Positions 1 through 9,173 of a DNA stretch of 33,892 nt are shown piece after piece. The notes under the pieces were generated by a model, which ran no database searches, was not told where the DNA came from, and saw only the letters and a program-made list of their open reading frames with translations. The stretch is taken from the NCBI GenBank assembly GCA_028694075.1, contig JAQUUD010000003.1, positions 1 to 33,892 of the forward strand. The letters are read 5' to 3'. The position numbers were made by a program, and so were the translations under genes. The DNA comes from Clostridia bacterium (lineage in GTDB: Bacteria > Bacillota > Clostridia > Christensenellales > UBA1242). Positions within the stretch are counted from its first letter, which is position 1, and every line of letters starts with the position of its first letter.

Positions 1-2
1 AT

Positions 3-1001
3 ATCATACAAAATAAGATTCCGTGCCCAAAATGCGGAAAAAGCAATTTTACTCCAATCAGGCAGTTTAATCTAATGTTTGAAACAAACAGAGGCGTTAC
101 AAAAGAATCCTCAAGCATTATTTATTTGCGACCAGAAACAGCACAGGGTGAATTTGTGAATTTTTTGAATGTGCAAAGAAGTTTAAGATTAAAAATTCCG
201 TTTGGCATTGCACAGGTCGGAAAAGCATTCAGAAATGAAATAACTCCTGGTAATTTTACATTCAGAACAATCGAATTTGAGCAAATGGAACATCAGTGGT
301 TTTGCAAAAAAGGTACTGATGAAGAATTTTATGAATTTTATAAACAACTTTCAATGGATTTCTTATCAGGACTTGGAATTCCAAAAACCAAGTTAAGATA
401 TAAAGACCACGATAAACTCGCACATTACGCAAAAAGTGCCTGTGATGTGCAATATAAGTTTATGATGGGTTGGGACGAAATTAATGGGATACACAACAGA
501 ACAGATTATGATTTATCTCGCCATCAGCAATTTTCGAGCAAAAGTATGGAATATTTGGACCCCATTTCAAACGAGAAATTTATTCCATATATTATTGAAG
601 CATCTTACGGGCTTGACAGAATTGTTCTCGCAATTTTGGATAATGCTTATAATATTGAAACCTTGGAAGACGGTTCTGAAAGAGAAATTTTAAAAATCAA
701 TTCTGAAATTGCACCATATAAAGTTGCTGTGCTTCCATTAATCAAAAAAAATCACAGCGAAAAGGCAAAACAAATATATTCCTTGCTTTGTAAACGATTT
801 AGAGCCATTTATGATGATACTGGTAGCATTGGAAAAAGATATCGAAGGGAAGATGCAATTGGAACACCTTTTTGTTTGACAATTGATGATAATACCCTTT
901 CAAATGATACTGTTACAATAAGAGAACGGGATACAATGCAACAAGTTACGTTGAAGATTGACGAAGTTAAAAATTATATTGAAGATAAAATGCAATTTTA
1001 A
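3..1001 (+). CDS. glyS: Glycyl-tRNA synthetase (dimeric class II type), 5'-truncated by window edge
   Basis: Frame stays open from nt 3 (IIQNKIPCPKCGKSNFTPIRQFNLMFETNRG...), with class II motifs YLRPETAQGEF, GKAFRNEITPGNFTFRTIEFEQMEHQWF and YIIEASYGLDRI; stop at 1001. The listed ATG at 75 is internal. Confidence 0.96.
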   Translation: MIQNKIPCPKCGKSNFTPIRQFNLMFETNRGVTKESSSIIYLRPETAQGEFVNFLNVQRSLRLKIPFGIAQVGKAFRNEITPGNFTFRTIEFEQMEHQWFCKKGTDEEFYEFYKQLSMDFLSGLGIPKTKLRYKDHDKLAHYAKSACDVQYKFMMGWDEINGIHNRTDYDLSRHQQFSSKSMEYLDPISNEKFIPYIIEASYGLDRIVLAILDNAYNIETLEDGSEREILKINSEIAPYKVAVLPLIKKNHSEKAKQIYSLLCKRFRAIYDDTGSIGKRYRREDAIGTPFCLTIDDNTLSNDTVTIRERDTMQQVTLKIDEVKNYIEDKMQF

Positions 1002-1042
1002 TTTTTTTATAAACTCATTTTGATTTTTTTAATATTTTTATT

Positions 1043-1076
1043 AAAAGACTGAAGTTTGGTTTTCAGTCTTTTGTTT
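1043..1076 (+). terminator. Intrinsic terminator of glyS
   Basis: Stem aaaagactgaa (1043-1053) / ttcagtctttt (1062-1072), followed by a T-rich tail. Confidence 0.75.
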
Positions 1077-1247
1077 TTATTAAAAAAACTTATTTTTGTT
1101 GCAAGTTATGTTGTGTCAGGTTTTCTGATTGTTATTTTTTAGTTAAGTCGTTAATAATGATTTAAGTTAATTTTCTTATTATTTGAATTTAATTAGTTTG
1201 AATTTTTTATATTAGTTTCATTGAGATTTGAGTTTTGTATGTTTTTT

Positions 1248-1349
1248 CCGCCGGCGGAATAAAGATTTTGCTAAAAGCAAAATCTTTTGCAAATGCTTGA
1301 AAGCACTTGCCGTTATCGCCTTTTAAAGGCGATAACATTCCGCCGGCGG
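1248..1349. repeat. Cloverleaf intergenic element copy 1
   Basis: Outer stem ccgccggcggaat (1248-1260)/attccgccggcgg (1337-1349). Hairpins: aaagattttgct-aaa-agcaaaatcttt (1261-1287); gcaaatgct..agcacttgc (1289-1310, one mismatch); gttatcgcc..ggcgataac (1312-1336). Confidence 0.9.
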
Positions 1350-1440
1350 GTCTATGTTTCATTAGTCATTATTTTTCAACATTTTTATTATTTTTTTATA
1401 ACTTAAATCACTTTTTTATTCACATTAACTCAAATCTACT

Positions 1441-1914
1441 TTAATCATAAACTCCTAAAATTTTAAAACACCTTATTTCTTTCGGAAAATATAATTTCAA
1501 AGATTTATTTAAAGCATTGTTTGTATGAGCAGTAACATAAATTTCGCCGTCACTAATTTTTGTTACAATCAAACTGTGATTAAAAAAAGTTGCTTGTTTG
1601 ATTTGAATAAGATCGCCAAGTTCAATTTCGTGTAACTCACAAAGTCTGGCAAAAGGTCCTTTTGTTCTATTATTTAACAAAAAGTTTTTTAAAAAATCCA
1701 CCCCTGTCCAACTGGGACTTTTATCATTCGGATTTATATAGAACCAACCGCCCTGCCGATTAAAATTCATTATTTCACTGCCTGCATAAATACATTGCGA
1801 TGCGAAATTTGTGCAATCACCACCAAGCCCTTCATAATTATAAAACCTTGGATTTGTGCTATTCCACCAAATAAAAGCATAATTGACTACTTTATCTCTT
1901 TGATATTCTTTCAT
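1441..1914 (-). CDS. Putative amidase domain protein (Amidase_6-like)
   Basis: 157 aa: KVVNYAFIWWNSTNPRFYNYEGLGGDCTNFASQCIYAGS resembles Amidase_6 proteins, with GGDCTNFASQC and later H residues (NHSLIV, AHTNN). Confidence 0.75.
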   Translation of the reverse strand: MKEYQRDKVVNYAFIWWNSTNPRFYNYEGLGGDCTNFASQCIYAGSEIMNFNRQGGWFYINPNDKSPSWTGVDFLKNFLLNNRTKGPFARLCELHEIELGDLIQIKQATFFNHSLIVTKISDGEIYVTAHTNNALNKSLKLYFPKEIRCFKILGVYD

Positions 1915-1949
1915 AATAAAATCTTATTCAAACTAATAATTTGATGTTA

Positions 1950-1987
1950 AAAATAAAAAAATGGAAGTATTTTACTTTTTCCATTTC
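1950..1987 (-). terminator. Intrinsic terminator of the Ppx/HD gene
   Basis: Stem aaatggaa (1959-1966) / ttccattt (1979-1986), U-rich tail on the minus strand. Confidence 0.55.
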
Positions 1988-2004
1988 TTATATATTATTT
2001 TAAT

Positions 2005-3516
2005 CTAAATAATCTGAAAGTTTTTATTAAAAACTTTTTTGAACGAGCTTGACAACTTTTCTGCCTCAGCCATTTCGTAACTTACATCTTTTTTAGACTT
2101 TACCTTAATAATTACAATATCACCTAAAATATCACAATTGATATCAGTGATTTTTTGCATTTTATTGCAATCCAAACTTTCTGCAAGCTTTATTATAACG
2201 CCAATTCTCCTAGCAATAATTAAATCTTCTTCGCTGACTATATTTTTGAATTTAATCCACTCTGATAATTGGAAATTATCTAAATTTTGACATTGACACG
2301 CAAATGCTGCAACAACAATATCACGATGTGAAGCGCCGTAAATTTTGGAGTTTAAAATAATGTCTTTACTATATTTTGGGTGATTTTCAAAATCAATTCG
2401 CTTTCCGCAATCATACATATATGCTGCAATTCTAAGTGCCTTGTAATGCTTTCTTGTAAGTTTATGAATAATTGAAGTTTGTTTAAATAAATTAAGTGTC
2501 ATATTATAAACCCAATCTGCATTAGATTCTTCCGAACCATAATAAAATCTTATATTTTCAAGACTCACTTCCAAAACATCAGCAGAATTTGAATCAGTAA
2601 TTGTTTCTCTGATTATCTTTGAAGATATTATTGCATCGCTGATTGTCTTGGTTGAAATATAAAATTTTTCATTTGCAACTGTTTGGAAAAATGCTTCAAC
2701 AATGGCACAGCCACCAATCAAATTATCCAGCCTTTCATTTGATATATTTGAGAGGCGTTTTGTCCTGTCAAAGCCATTTTCTTTCAAAAGGTCAAAAGCC
2801 TTATCAAAATCAGGTTTTTTGATAACAAAGTTATTATCTTGATCAAGCGGATAATGCGTCATTTTTCTAACCAATTTACTTAAATCAACAACATATTGCC
2901 CCGCACCAATAAATCCAATCTCTTCAGGATTGACATCAAGTTTTAAATCACTTAATTGCGCTTTAACATAATCAACCATTTCAGACACTGCTTGATTTGC
3001 ATCGCCAGTCTCTTTAAATTTGTATGCAAGAGTGTTTGCCCCAAAGGGTAAAATATGCGTTGACAAAACATTTCTTTTTGAAAAATTAACAATCAATGTA
3101 TTATTAGGATTAATATATAAAGCGACCGCTTTATTCGGTTCAACTGAGTTCAAGATTGAATTATAAACATGTTTTATTTCTTCTTCTTCAGTTAAAAAGT
3201 TAAAATTAAAACTGGTTGAATTTGAAATTTCTTCGAAAAGCCCGCGCATATTTTTGACATTCAAAAAAATTGATGAAGCAACACAATATATCTTGTTAAT
3301 ATTGTTAAATTCACATAAATTCCTAAACATATTTAATAATTTCACGCAATCATTAAGTTTTGAGATGCTAATTGACTGATTTTCATATATATCTTCATCA
3401 AATCTGATTATCTCGTTAATTTCATTGATCTTTTTATAGTATGTTCCCCCGACTAATGCTATTGTTGTCATTTTAAGCGATGTCGGGCACATTTCTATTA
3501 ATGTTGCTTTCTCCAA
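2005..3516 (-). CDS. Ppx/GppA-like N-terminal region fused to HD-like C-terminal region, motifs degenerate
   Basis: 503 aa. Ppx-like TEEEEIKHVY and a C-terminal HD-like region AAYMYDCGKRIDFENHPKYSKDIILNSKIYGASHRD, similar to Ppx-associated HD domains. Confidence 0.7.
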   Translation of the reverse strand: MEKATLIEMCPTSLKMTTIALVGGTYYKKINEINEIIRFDEDIYENQSISISKLNDCVKLLNMFRNLCEFNNINKIYCVASSIFLNVKNMRGLFEEISNSTSFNFNFLTEEEEIKHVYNSILNSVEPNKAVALYINPNNTLIVNFSKRNVLSTHILPFGANTLAYKFKETGDANQAVSEMVDYVKAQLSDLKLDVNPEEIGFIGAGQYVVDLSKLVRKMTHYPLDQDNNFVIKKPDFDKAFDLLKENGFDRTKRLSNISNERLDNLIGGCAIVEAFFQTVANEKFYISTKTISDAIISSKIIRETITDSNSADVLEVSLENIRFYYGSEESNADWVYNMTLNLFKQTSIIHKLTRKHYKALRIAAYMYDCGKRIDFENHPKYSKDIILNSKIYGASHRDIVVAAFACQCQNLDNFQLSEWIKFKNIVSEEDLIIARRIGVIIKLAESLDCNKMQKITDINCDILGDIVIIKVKSKKDVSYEMAEAEKLSSSFKKVFNKNFQII

Positions 3517-3529
3517 AGTATGCTCCTTT

Positions 3530-3697
3530 TTATTCTATTGTTATTGCTTGAGTCGGACAAATAACCACACAACTTCCACATTTAATACATAAATCTTTGT
3601 TAATTTGTGGCTTTCCGTCTGCTCCAAAACTTATTGCATTAACTGGACAAGTTGCAACGCAACTTCCACAAGCAATACATTTATCTTTATCAATCAT
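3530..3697 (-). CDS. Small 2x[4Fe-4S] ferredoxin (55 aa)
   Basis: My translation of the minus strand: MIDKDKCIACGSCVATCPVNAISFGADGKPQINKDLCIKCGSCVVICPTQAITIE*, two CxxCxxCxxxCP motifs. Absent from the supplied ORF track. Confidence 0.93.
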   Translation of the reverse strand: MIDKDKCIACGSCVATCPVNAISFGADGKPQINKDLCIKCGSCVVICPTQAITIE

Positions 3698-3887
3698 ATT
3701 TTTATCCCCTGTGTTATTATAATATCATATAATAGCATAAAATACCTAATTTGTAAACAATTAATTAAGTTTTTGAAATTAAAAAAAATTTTTATAATTG
3801 AATAATAAAAAACAGTTTTATAATCAAATTTTTCTGATAAAATGATTAATATTTTGTTAAGATTTTAGAAAGTAAGCACTTATTTCT

Positions 3888-4262
3888 TTATTCATTTTTT
3901 TTTATAAGCTTAAAAAACTCAAAAAAGGAAAGAATAATCAAAAATCCGGCAAAAATGTAATGCAAGATTTCTGAGTCAATTACAGATATTAATAATGCCC
4001 CGACAATACAAAAAGCAATGCCGAAAATATCTAACAATATAATACTTTTCAAATCCACCATTTTATTTTTAATATGAATTATCAAAACAATAATTGCCAT
4101 AATCAAAAATGATATGAGATTGTTACCTTGCGCAAGTTTTTGATTAACGGCAAGAAAAATGGTTAAAAGCGGGATTAAAAGAGTTCCACCGCCCATTCCC
4201 ATACCGCCGAACACACCGCCTATTATTCCAAAAAGTATTGTTAAAAAAATTTCCATAATCAC
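3888..4262 (-). CDS. Half-length TauE/SafE (TSUP) membrane permease subunit
   Basis: 124 aa hydrophobic; GIIGGVFGGMGMGGGTLLIPLL matches the TauE/SafE glycine-rich repeat. Confidence 0.8.
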   Translation of the reverse strand: MIMEIFLTILFGIIGGVFGGMGMGGGTLLIPLLTIFLAVNQKLAQGNNLISFLIMAIIVLIIHIKNKMVDLKSIILLDIFGIAFCIVGALLISVIDSEILHYIFAGFLIILSFFEFFKLIKKNE

Positions 4263-4351
4263 CTAAAAGTTTAACAAAGCGAATTATACTGCTGACTAAA
4301 AACAACTTTTTATGTATATAATTTCTTTGTTCTTAAAAATTTGTGTTTGCG

Positions 4352-4744
4352 TTAACTGATAATCATATAAATCCCAGAGCCGAGCATTAAAAAAGCAAAA
4401 ATTATCCTGATAACTTTTCCACTTAAATTTTTCAGCAGGAAACTGCCCAAAATTCCGCCGGCTGTAACGCTCACCGCTAATATTACTAATATCAGCCAGT
4501 TAAACTCTATTGTAAGTGTATAAACAAACGCACTTACAACCGATAGCGGAAACATAACGGCAATCGCCGTGGCATGTGCTTTCTTGTTGTCAAGTTTTTT
4601 GATTTTCTCTAAAATTGGAACAGCAATCATTCCTCCGCCACCACCCAAGAAACCATTTACAAATCCGATTATGCTTCCAAATACCGCATCTAATATCCAG
4701 TTTAAAGACTTTTTTTTCTTTTTCATTATTATATTATTTGGCAT
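4352..4744 (-). CDS. Half-length TauE/SafE (TSUP) membrane permease subunit
   Basis: 130 aa; GSIIGFVNGFLGGGGGMIAVPILEKI and KKAHATAIAVMFPLS are typical of TauE/SafE. Confidence 0.85.
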   Translation of the reverse strand: MPNNIIMKKKKKSLNWILDAVFGSIIGFVNGFLGGGGGMIAVPILEKIKKLDNKKAHATAIAVMFPLSVVSAFVYTLTIEFNWLILVILAVSVTAGGILGSFLLKNLSGKVIRIIFAFLMLGSGIYMIIS

Positions 4745-4842
4745 TTTATTAAATTTATAAATTTTATTTGATTTTTAATTGATTTTTATTAAGAATTATT
4801 ATATAATATTTAAGTTAAAAAAACGATAGCAGAAGGTGAAAG

Positions 4843-7800
4843 ATGAGATTTTTTAAAAAAATAGTTTATGTGGTTTGTTTTATACTTACTGCTTTTGCAC
4901 TTAATGTTAATGGCATAAATTATTTTGTATACGCTTATACAAATAACAATACTGTGAGTTTTGAAGAAGTGACTTTAACAAACGGAGAGTTTGATAACAA
5001 TTCTAATTCCACTTCACTTGAAAAGAACCCGTCCGGTTGGTCTATTATTAAACAATCTAGTTCTGCAACAAGTGGTATAATTAATGTTGATGAAAAAGCA
5101 AACAAATTTTCCGCAAATTATTCCACTTATCAGTTGGCAAGCACTGAAAATCCGAAAACAATCAGTTCGGATTGTGATGACCACGTTTTAATGATAAATT
5201 CAAGAAATTCAAATTTTGTTGAAACAGACACTTCACAAGGTTATGTTTCAAGCAATATAAGTTTGGAAAGTTATTCTTATTATGAAATTAGCGTTCTGGT
5301 AAACACTATGAACAATGCTTACGCAAGTATATATTTAACCGGTTTTGAAGATTTTGATGACGAAATTCAAAATTATGCTGTCACCAATCCTGATAAATTT
5401 AATTATATAAAAACAAATAACCGCAATTGGGCAGAATATACTTTTTATGTTCAAACAAATTTCAATGATATATCGGCAACTCTTGAACTTTATTTAGGAC
5501 CGACAAGCGACTATACTTCAACTGGCGTTGTATTCTATGATAATATTTCAATTTTAAAAGTAACCGAAAGCAAATATATCTCAGACTTAGATAATGAAAC
5601 AAATAATTACAATGTTGTTAAAATGGACATAAATTATATCTCTGAATATTTCTCATCTGATTATAACTTTGATTTTGAAACAAGCAAAACTATGAATAGT
5701 TGGGTTATCGACGGCTCTTATGATGCTTCAACAACAGTTGCACGTGTTTTAAAAGTATCTTCAGCAGAAATAATGCAAAGTTATAACATTGTAAGTTTAG
5801 GTACTGACAACACAAGTGAAAATGATTATGCGTTAGTTTTATCAAGCACAGAAGAGGCTAATATTGGGTTTTCTTCCAAAGACATTCAAATTGAGCAATA
5901 TGGCATTTATAAAATTTCCTTAAATGTAAAATGCAATAATATTGTGGGCAATGCCTATATAAAAATTATTGAAAATGATGATGTTAGCTTGATCTATGGA
6001 GAAAATTTGGGTTATTATACCCCGTCATCAAGTTATATAACAATATCATCAAATTCAACTAATGCTTTAAAAAATGATTATACTAACGTGAGTTTTTATG
6101 TTTCAGGTCATACAAGATATGACACTTCAATCAAACTTGAATTGCGTCTTGGTGACGAAGAAGATTTATCAAGTGGAACAGTTGTTTTTGATAATATTAC
6201 TGTTGAAAAATTAAGTTATGAACAACTTGAATCAATCTCTACTGATGATAATAATAAAACTTTAGCATTTACAACCGTTTCAACATCGCCGACTGTTGAA
6301 AATGGCAACTTTAATGATGTAATTAATCAAGATGCAAATTTAACTTATCCGCTTCAACCAGATAAATGGGAACAAACAACCGCAGGAAACGAAAACTCAG
6401 TTGCGTGGGGAGTTGTAAACACCAAATCAACAAAATGGGATACTAATGATATTAATTTAACAAATCCAAGAAACCCAATAATTCGAGTTGGCACAACATC
6501 AGTCACCACGCCAATTACAGATACAAATAATATTCTAATGATTTATAACAAAGGAACAACATATCAAACAATAACAAGTCCGGAAATTTCTGTAAGCAAA
6601 GATTCTTATTATACCCTTTCGTTTGATTATATGGCTTTAAAATTCAATCCAACTGGAAATTCAATATTAAATATTTATATCATAAATGAAAATGATAAAG
6701 TTGTTTTTGAAGATTTAAATGTAGTTTCAAGTTCTTGGGCAAACTATAAAATTACAATAAAAACCGAACAATTTGCTTCTACACTTAAACTTGTTTTGGA
6801 AGTTGGAAGTGAAGCCAAACCGGCTCAAGGTGTCGTATATTTAGATAATGTTAGCTTTGCAACTGAAAGTTACTCAAGCGAACAATATTCAACAATCGTT
6901 CAAGCAAACAATAGTAAAATTTTAGATTTATCAAACATTGGTTTTTATATTAAAAGCAGTGATAAAAATATTTATGGAATATATGATGCCTTGTTGTTTG
7001 ATAGCAACACTGATGCTCAAGCAAATTCAAGCGAGCCAGCAACCGGCGGAATAATTGATGAAGAAAATTATTTTAATATAAACTTTCCAGAACATAATAT
7101 AAGCGAAGTTAAAAATATGCTGGCAATTTCAACTTACGGAGAAGCAACTTATTCATTAACCTCAAAATATGATTTAAGTTTAAGTGCAAATTCTTATTAT
7201 AAGTTTACTATCTATATAAAAACTCAGTTCGCGTCTGCTATTGAAGATGAAGAAGAGCATAATTATGGTGCGGAATTTTCAATTAACGGTCTTTTAGGTG
7301 CATCAATAAAGAATATTAAATCTGATGAATTCAGTCAATATACAATTTATGTATTTGTAGATACAGCATACACAATTCAGGTTCAATTTGCTTTAACAAG
7401 TGATGATTATAACACCTCGGGCAATGCCTTTTTTGACACGTTTGCTTATGAAACAATAGATAAAACTCAGTATACTGAAGCAACTGACTCTGATACTGTA
7501 TTGTTGTTCAGCACCACTGATATTGAAGAAGAAAGTCAAGATGTTGAGGAAACAGATGATGAAGATGTAACAACTTCAAGTGCTCAATTTTGGATTGCAC
7601 TTTCAACAATAATAATGACATTAACCGTTATTCTTGCCGTTGTGCTTTCATATTTAAGAAGAATTGAACTAAAGAAATATCAAGTTAAAAAACCTACTAA
7701 GATTTCATATGATAGAGCAACAACTGTTTCACCAGAGATTGTTATAAGAGAAGCGAAAAACAGAAAAGACTCGGAAATTAAAATGATTAATCAAGAAATT

Positions 7801-8106
7801 AAAGAACTTGAAGAATATCTTGCTAATTTGGAAGAAGAAAACAAACAAAGAATATCTCGACATAGAGCCGAAGGTATAACAAGAAAATCCGAACATGAAT
7901 TTAAAACTTATGCCAGTTCAAGAAGAAAATTTCTAAAAGACATTGATAAACTAAATGAAAAAATTAAAGAAGTTAACTCACCTGAATGGTTAATGCAACA
8001 AGAAAAACAAATTACCAATGAAAGAGCCAAACTTAAAATTGTTGATAAAACAGGCGCTGAAAGCACTGAACCAACAAAAAAACAAGATAATGAAATCAAA
8101 GATTAA
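4843..8106 (+). CDS. Large secreted/anchored protein with repeated CBM-like (jelly-roll) extracellular modules, one C-terminal TM helix and a charged coiled-coil tail
   Basis: 1087 aa; signal peptide MRFFKKIVYVVCFILTAFALNVNG. Recurrent module ends VVFYDNISILKV, VVFDNITVEKL, VVYLDNVSFATE, AFFDTFAYETI. TM WIALSTIIMTLTVILAVVLSYL, then a Lys/Glu-rich coiled coil. Confidence 0.75.
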   Translation: MRFFKKIVYVVCFILTAFALNVNGINYFVYAYTNNNTVSFEEVTLTNGEFDNNSNSTSLEKNPSGWSIIKQSSSATSGIINVDEKANKFSANYSTYQLASTENPKTISSDCDDHVLMINSRNSNFVETDTSQGYVSSNISLESYSYYEISVLVNTMNNAYASIYLTGFEDFDDEIQNYAVTNPDKFNYIKTNNRNWAEYTFYVQTNFNDISATLELYLGPTSDYTSTGVVFYDNISILKVTESKYISDLDNETNNYNVVKMDINYISEYFSSDYNFDFETSKTMNSWVIDGSYDASTTVARVLKVSSAEIMQSYNIVSLGTDNTSENDYALVLSSTEEANIGFSSKDIQIEQYGIYKISLNVKCNNIVGNAYIKIIENDDVSLIYGENLGYYTPSSSYITISSNSTNALKNDYTNVSFYVSGHTRYDTSIKLELRLGDEEDLSSGTVVFDNITVEKLSYEQLESISTDDNNKTLAFTTVSTSPTVENGNFNDVINQDANLTYPLQPDKWEQTTAGNENSVAWGVVNTKSTKWDTNDINLTNPRNPIIRVGTTSVTTPITDTNNILMIYNKGTTYQTITSPEISVSKDSYYTLSFDYMALKFNPTGNSILNIYIINENDKVVFEDLNVVSSSWANYKITIKTEQFASTLKLVLEVGSEAKPAQGVVYLDNVSFATESYSSEQYSTIVQANNSKILDLSNIGFYIKSSDKNIYGIYDALLFDSNTDAQANSSEPATGGIIDEENYFNINFPEHNISEVKNMLAISTYGEATYSLTSKYDLSLSANSYYKFTIYIKTQFASAIEDEEEHNYGAEFSINGLLGASIKNIKSDEFSQYTIYVFVDTAYTIQVQFALTSDDYNTSGNAFFDTFAYETIDKTQYTEATDSDTVLLFSTTDIEEESQDVEETDDEDVTTSSAQFWIALSTIIMTLTVILAVVLSYLRRIELKKYQVKKPTKISYDRATTVSPEIVIREAKNRKDSEIKMINQEIKELEEYLANLEEENKQRISRHRAEGITRKSEHEFKTYASSRRKFLKDIDKLNEKIKEVNSPEWLMQQEKQITNERAKLKIVDKTGAESTEPTKKQDNEIKD

Positions 8107-8121
8107 TTTCAATCACTAGAC

Positions 8122-8150
8122 AAAAACACTTTTTAAAAGTGTTTTTTTGT
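8122..8150 (+). terminator. Intrinsic terminator after the 1087-aa CDS
   Basis: aaaaacactttt / aaaagtgttttttt hairpin plus T-run. Confidence 0.75.
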
Positions 8151-8160
8151 TTAGAAATTA

Positions 8161-8274
8161 TTTGCGGATTAACCTAAATTTTAACGGACTAATTAAAACT
8201 TTTGCGGTTTTAACCTAAGCGGATTAATCTAAACTGTTTGCCAATTAACTCAAACTTGTGCGGTTTGGATTGCC
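8161..8274. repeat. Degenerate ~20-nt tandem repeat (consensus about TTTGCGGATTAACCTAAACT)
   Basis: Units at 8161 (tttgcggattaacctaaatt), 8181 (ttaacggactaattaaaact), 8201 (tttgcggttttaacctaa), 8219 (gcggattaatctaaactg), 8237 (tttgccaattaactcaaact), 8257 (tgtgcggtttggattgcc). Confidence 0.55.
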
Positions 8275-8471
8275 TACAGCATTTTTTAATATTATCAACA
8301 GACAACAGACTTAAACAACGGTCTGCCGAACATTATAACAAACTGAATCGGTTAAAATGACTTTTTTCAATTTCAGTTTCGCAAAATTTCTGCTGGCAAA
8401 TTTTAATTCGCTCACTATGTTTTTAATATTCAGCATTAAATTTTGTTACTTTATTTGCTTAATTAATCTAT

Positions 8472-9173
8472 TTAAATATCCTCGTTTATGTATTTCAAAT
8501 GCTCTTTTATTGTGGCAAGGGCTTTGGTTTCTAAACGAGAGATATATGACCTCGAAATTCCTAGCGCAACAGCCACTTCTCTTTGCGTAAGTGCTGGAAT
8601 TCCACCAATTCCATATCGCATTTTTAAAATATCCGCTTCTCTTTTAGTCAAAACTTTGTCAATCAAATTAACAATTTTTTCTGTCATAATATTGCCTTCA
8701 ACAACACCATAAATTTCATCGTCTAGCGAAGGGATTATATCCAAAAGTTCCACATCATTCCCATCTTTATCCTGTCCTAAATTTTCTTGAAGAGATATCA
8801 CTTTTTTATGCTTTTTACTTACACGAATAAGCATTAATATTTCATTTTCAATACATCTTGCCGCATATGTTGAAAGTTGGGTACCCTTTCCATATTCAAA
8901 TGTATTAATTGCTTTGATTAAGCCAATTGCCCCAACTGAAAGCAAATCATCAGCCTCACCTGCACCAGAATATTTTTTGACAATATGAGCCACAAGCCTT
9001 AAATTGTGATTTATTAATGTTTCTTTTGCTTTTTTATCGCCGTTTTTGAATTTTTCGAAATACATTTTTTCTTCTTCCGCTGATAGGGGCTTTGGAAAAC
9101 CTGACGCATTATTTATGAAGGAAGAAAATAAAAGTATTTTATTCATAAAGAGAATAAAATTTTCAAATACCAA
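8472..9173 (-). CDS. sigK: RNA polymerase sporulation sigma factor sigma-K (pro-sigma-K)
   Basis: FPKPLSAEEEKMYFEKFKNGDKKAKETLINHNLRLVAHIVKKY...TYAARCIENEI...SLQENLGQDKDGN...TQREVAVALGISRSYISRLETKAL. Preferred start is TTG at 9173, preceded by TGGAGG, rather than the GTG at 9203. Confidence 0.88.
   Translation of the reverse strand: MVFENFILFMNKILLFSSFINNASGFPKPLSAEEEKMYFEKFKNGDKKAKETLINHNLRLVAHIVKKYSGAGEADDLLSVGAIGLIKAINTFEYGKGTQLSTYAARCIENEILMLIRVSKKHKKVISLQENLGQDKDGNDVELLDIIPSLDDEIYGVVEGNIMTEKIVNLIDKVLTKREADILKMRYGIGGIPALTQREVAVALGISRSYISRLETKALATIKEHLKYINEDI

Noticed and set aside
484-693. Short + ORF inside glyS
   Set aside because: Alternate frame within a confident coding sequence; the same holds for other small ORFs antisense to ffh, lepA, plsX, pta, rplL, rplJ and pdaB.
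3605-3805. + strand 66-aa ORF
   Set aside because: Antisense to the clear 2x[4Fe-4S] ferredoxin gene; no family resemblance.
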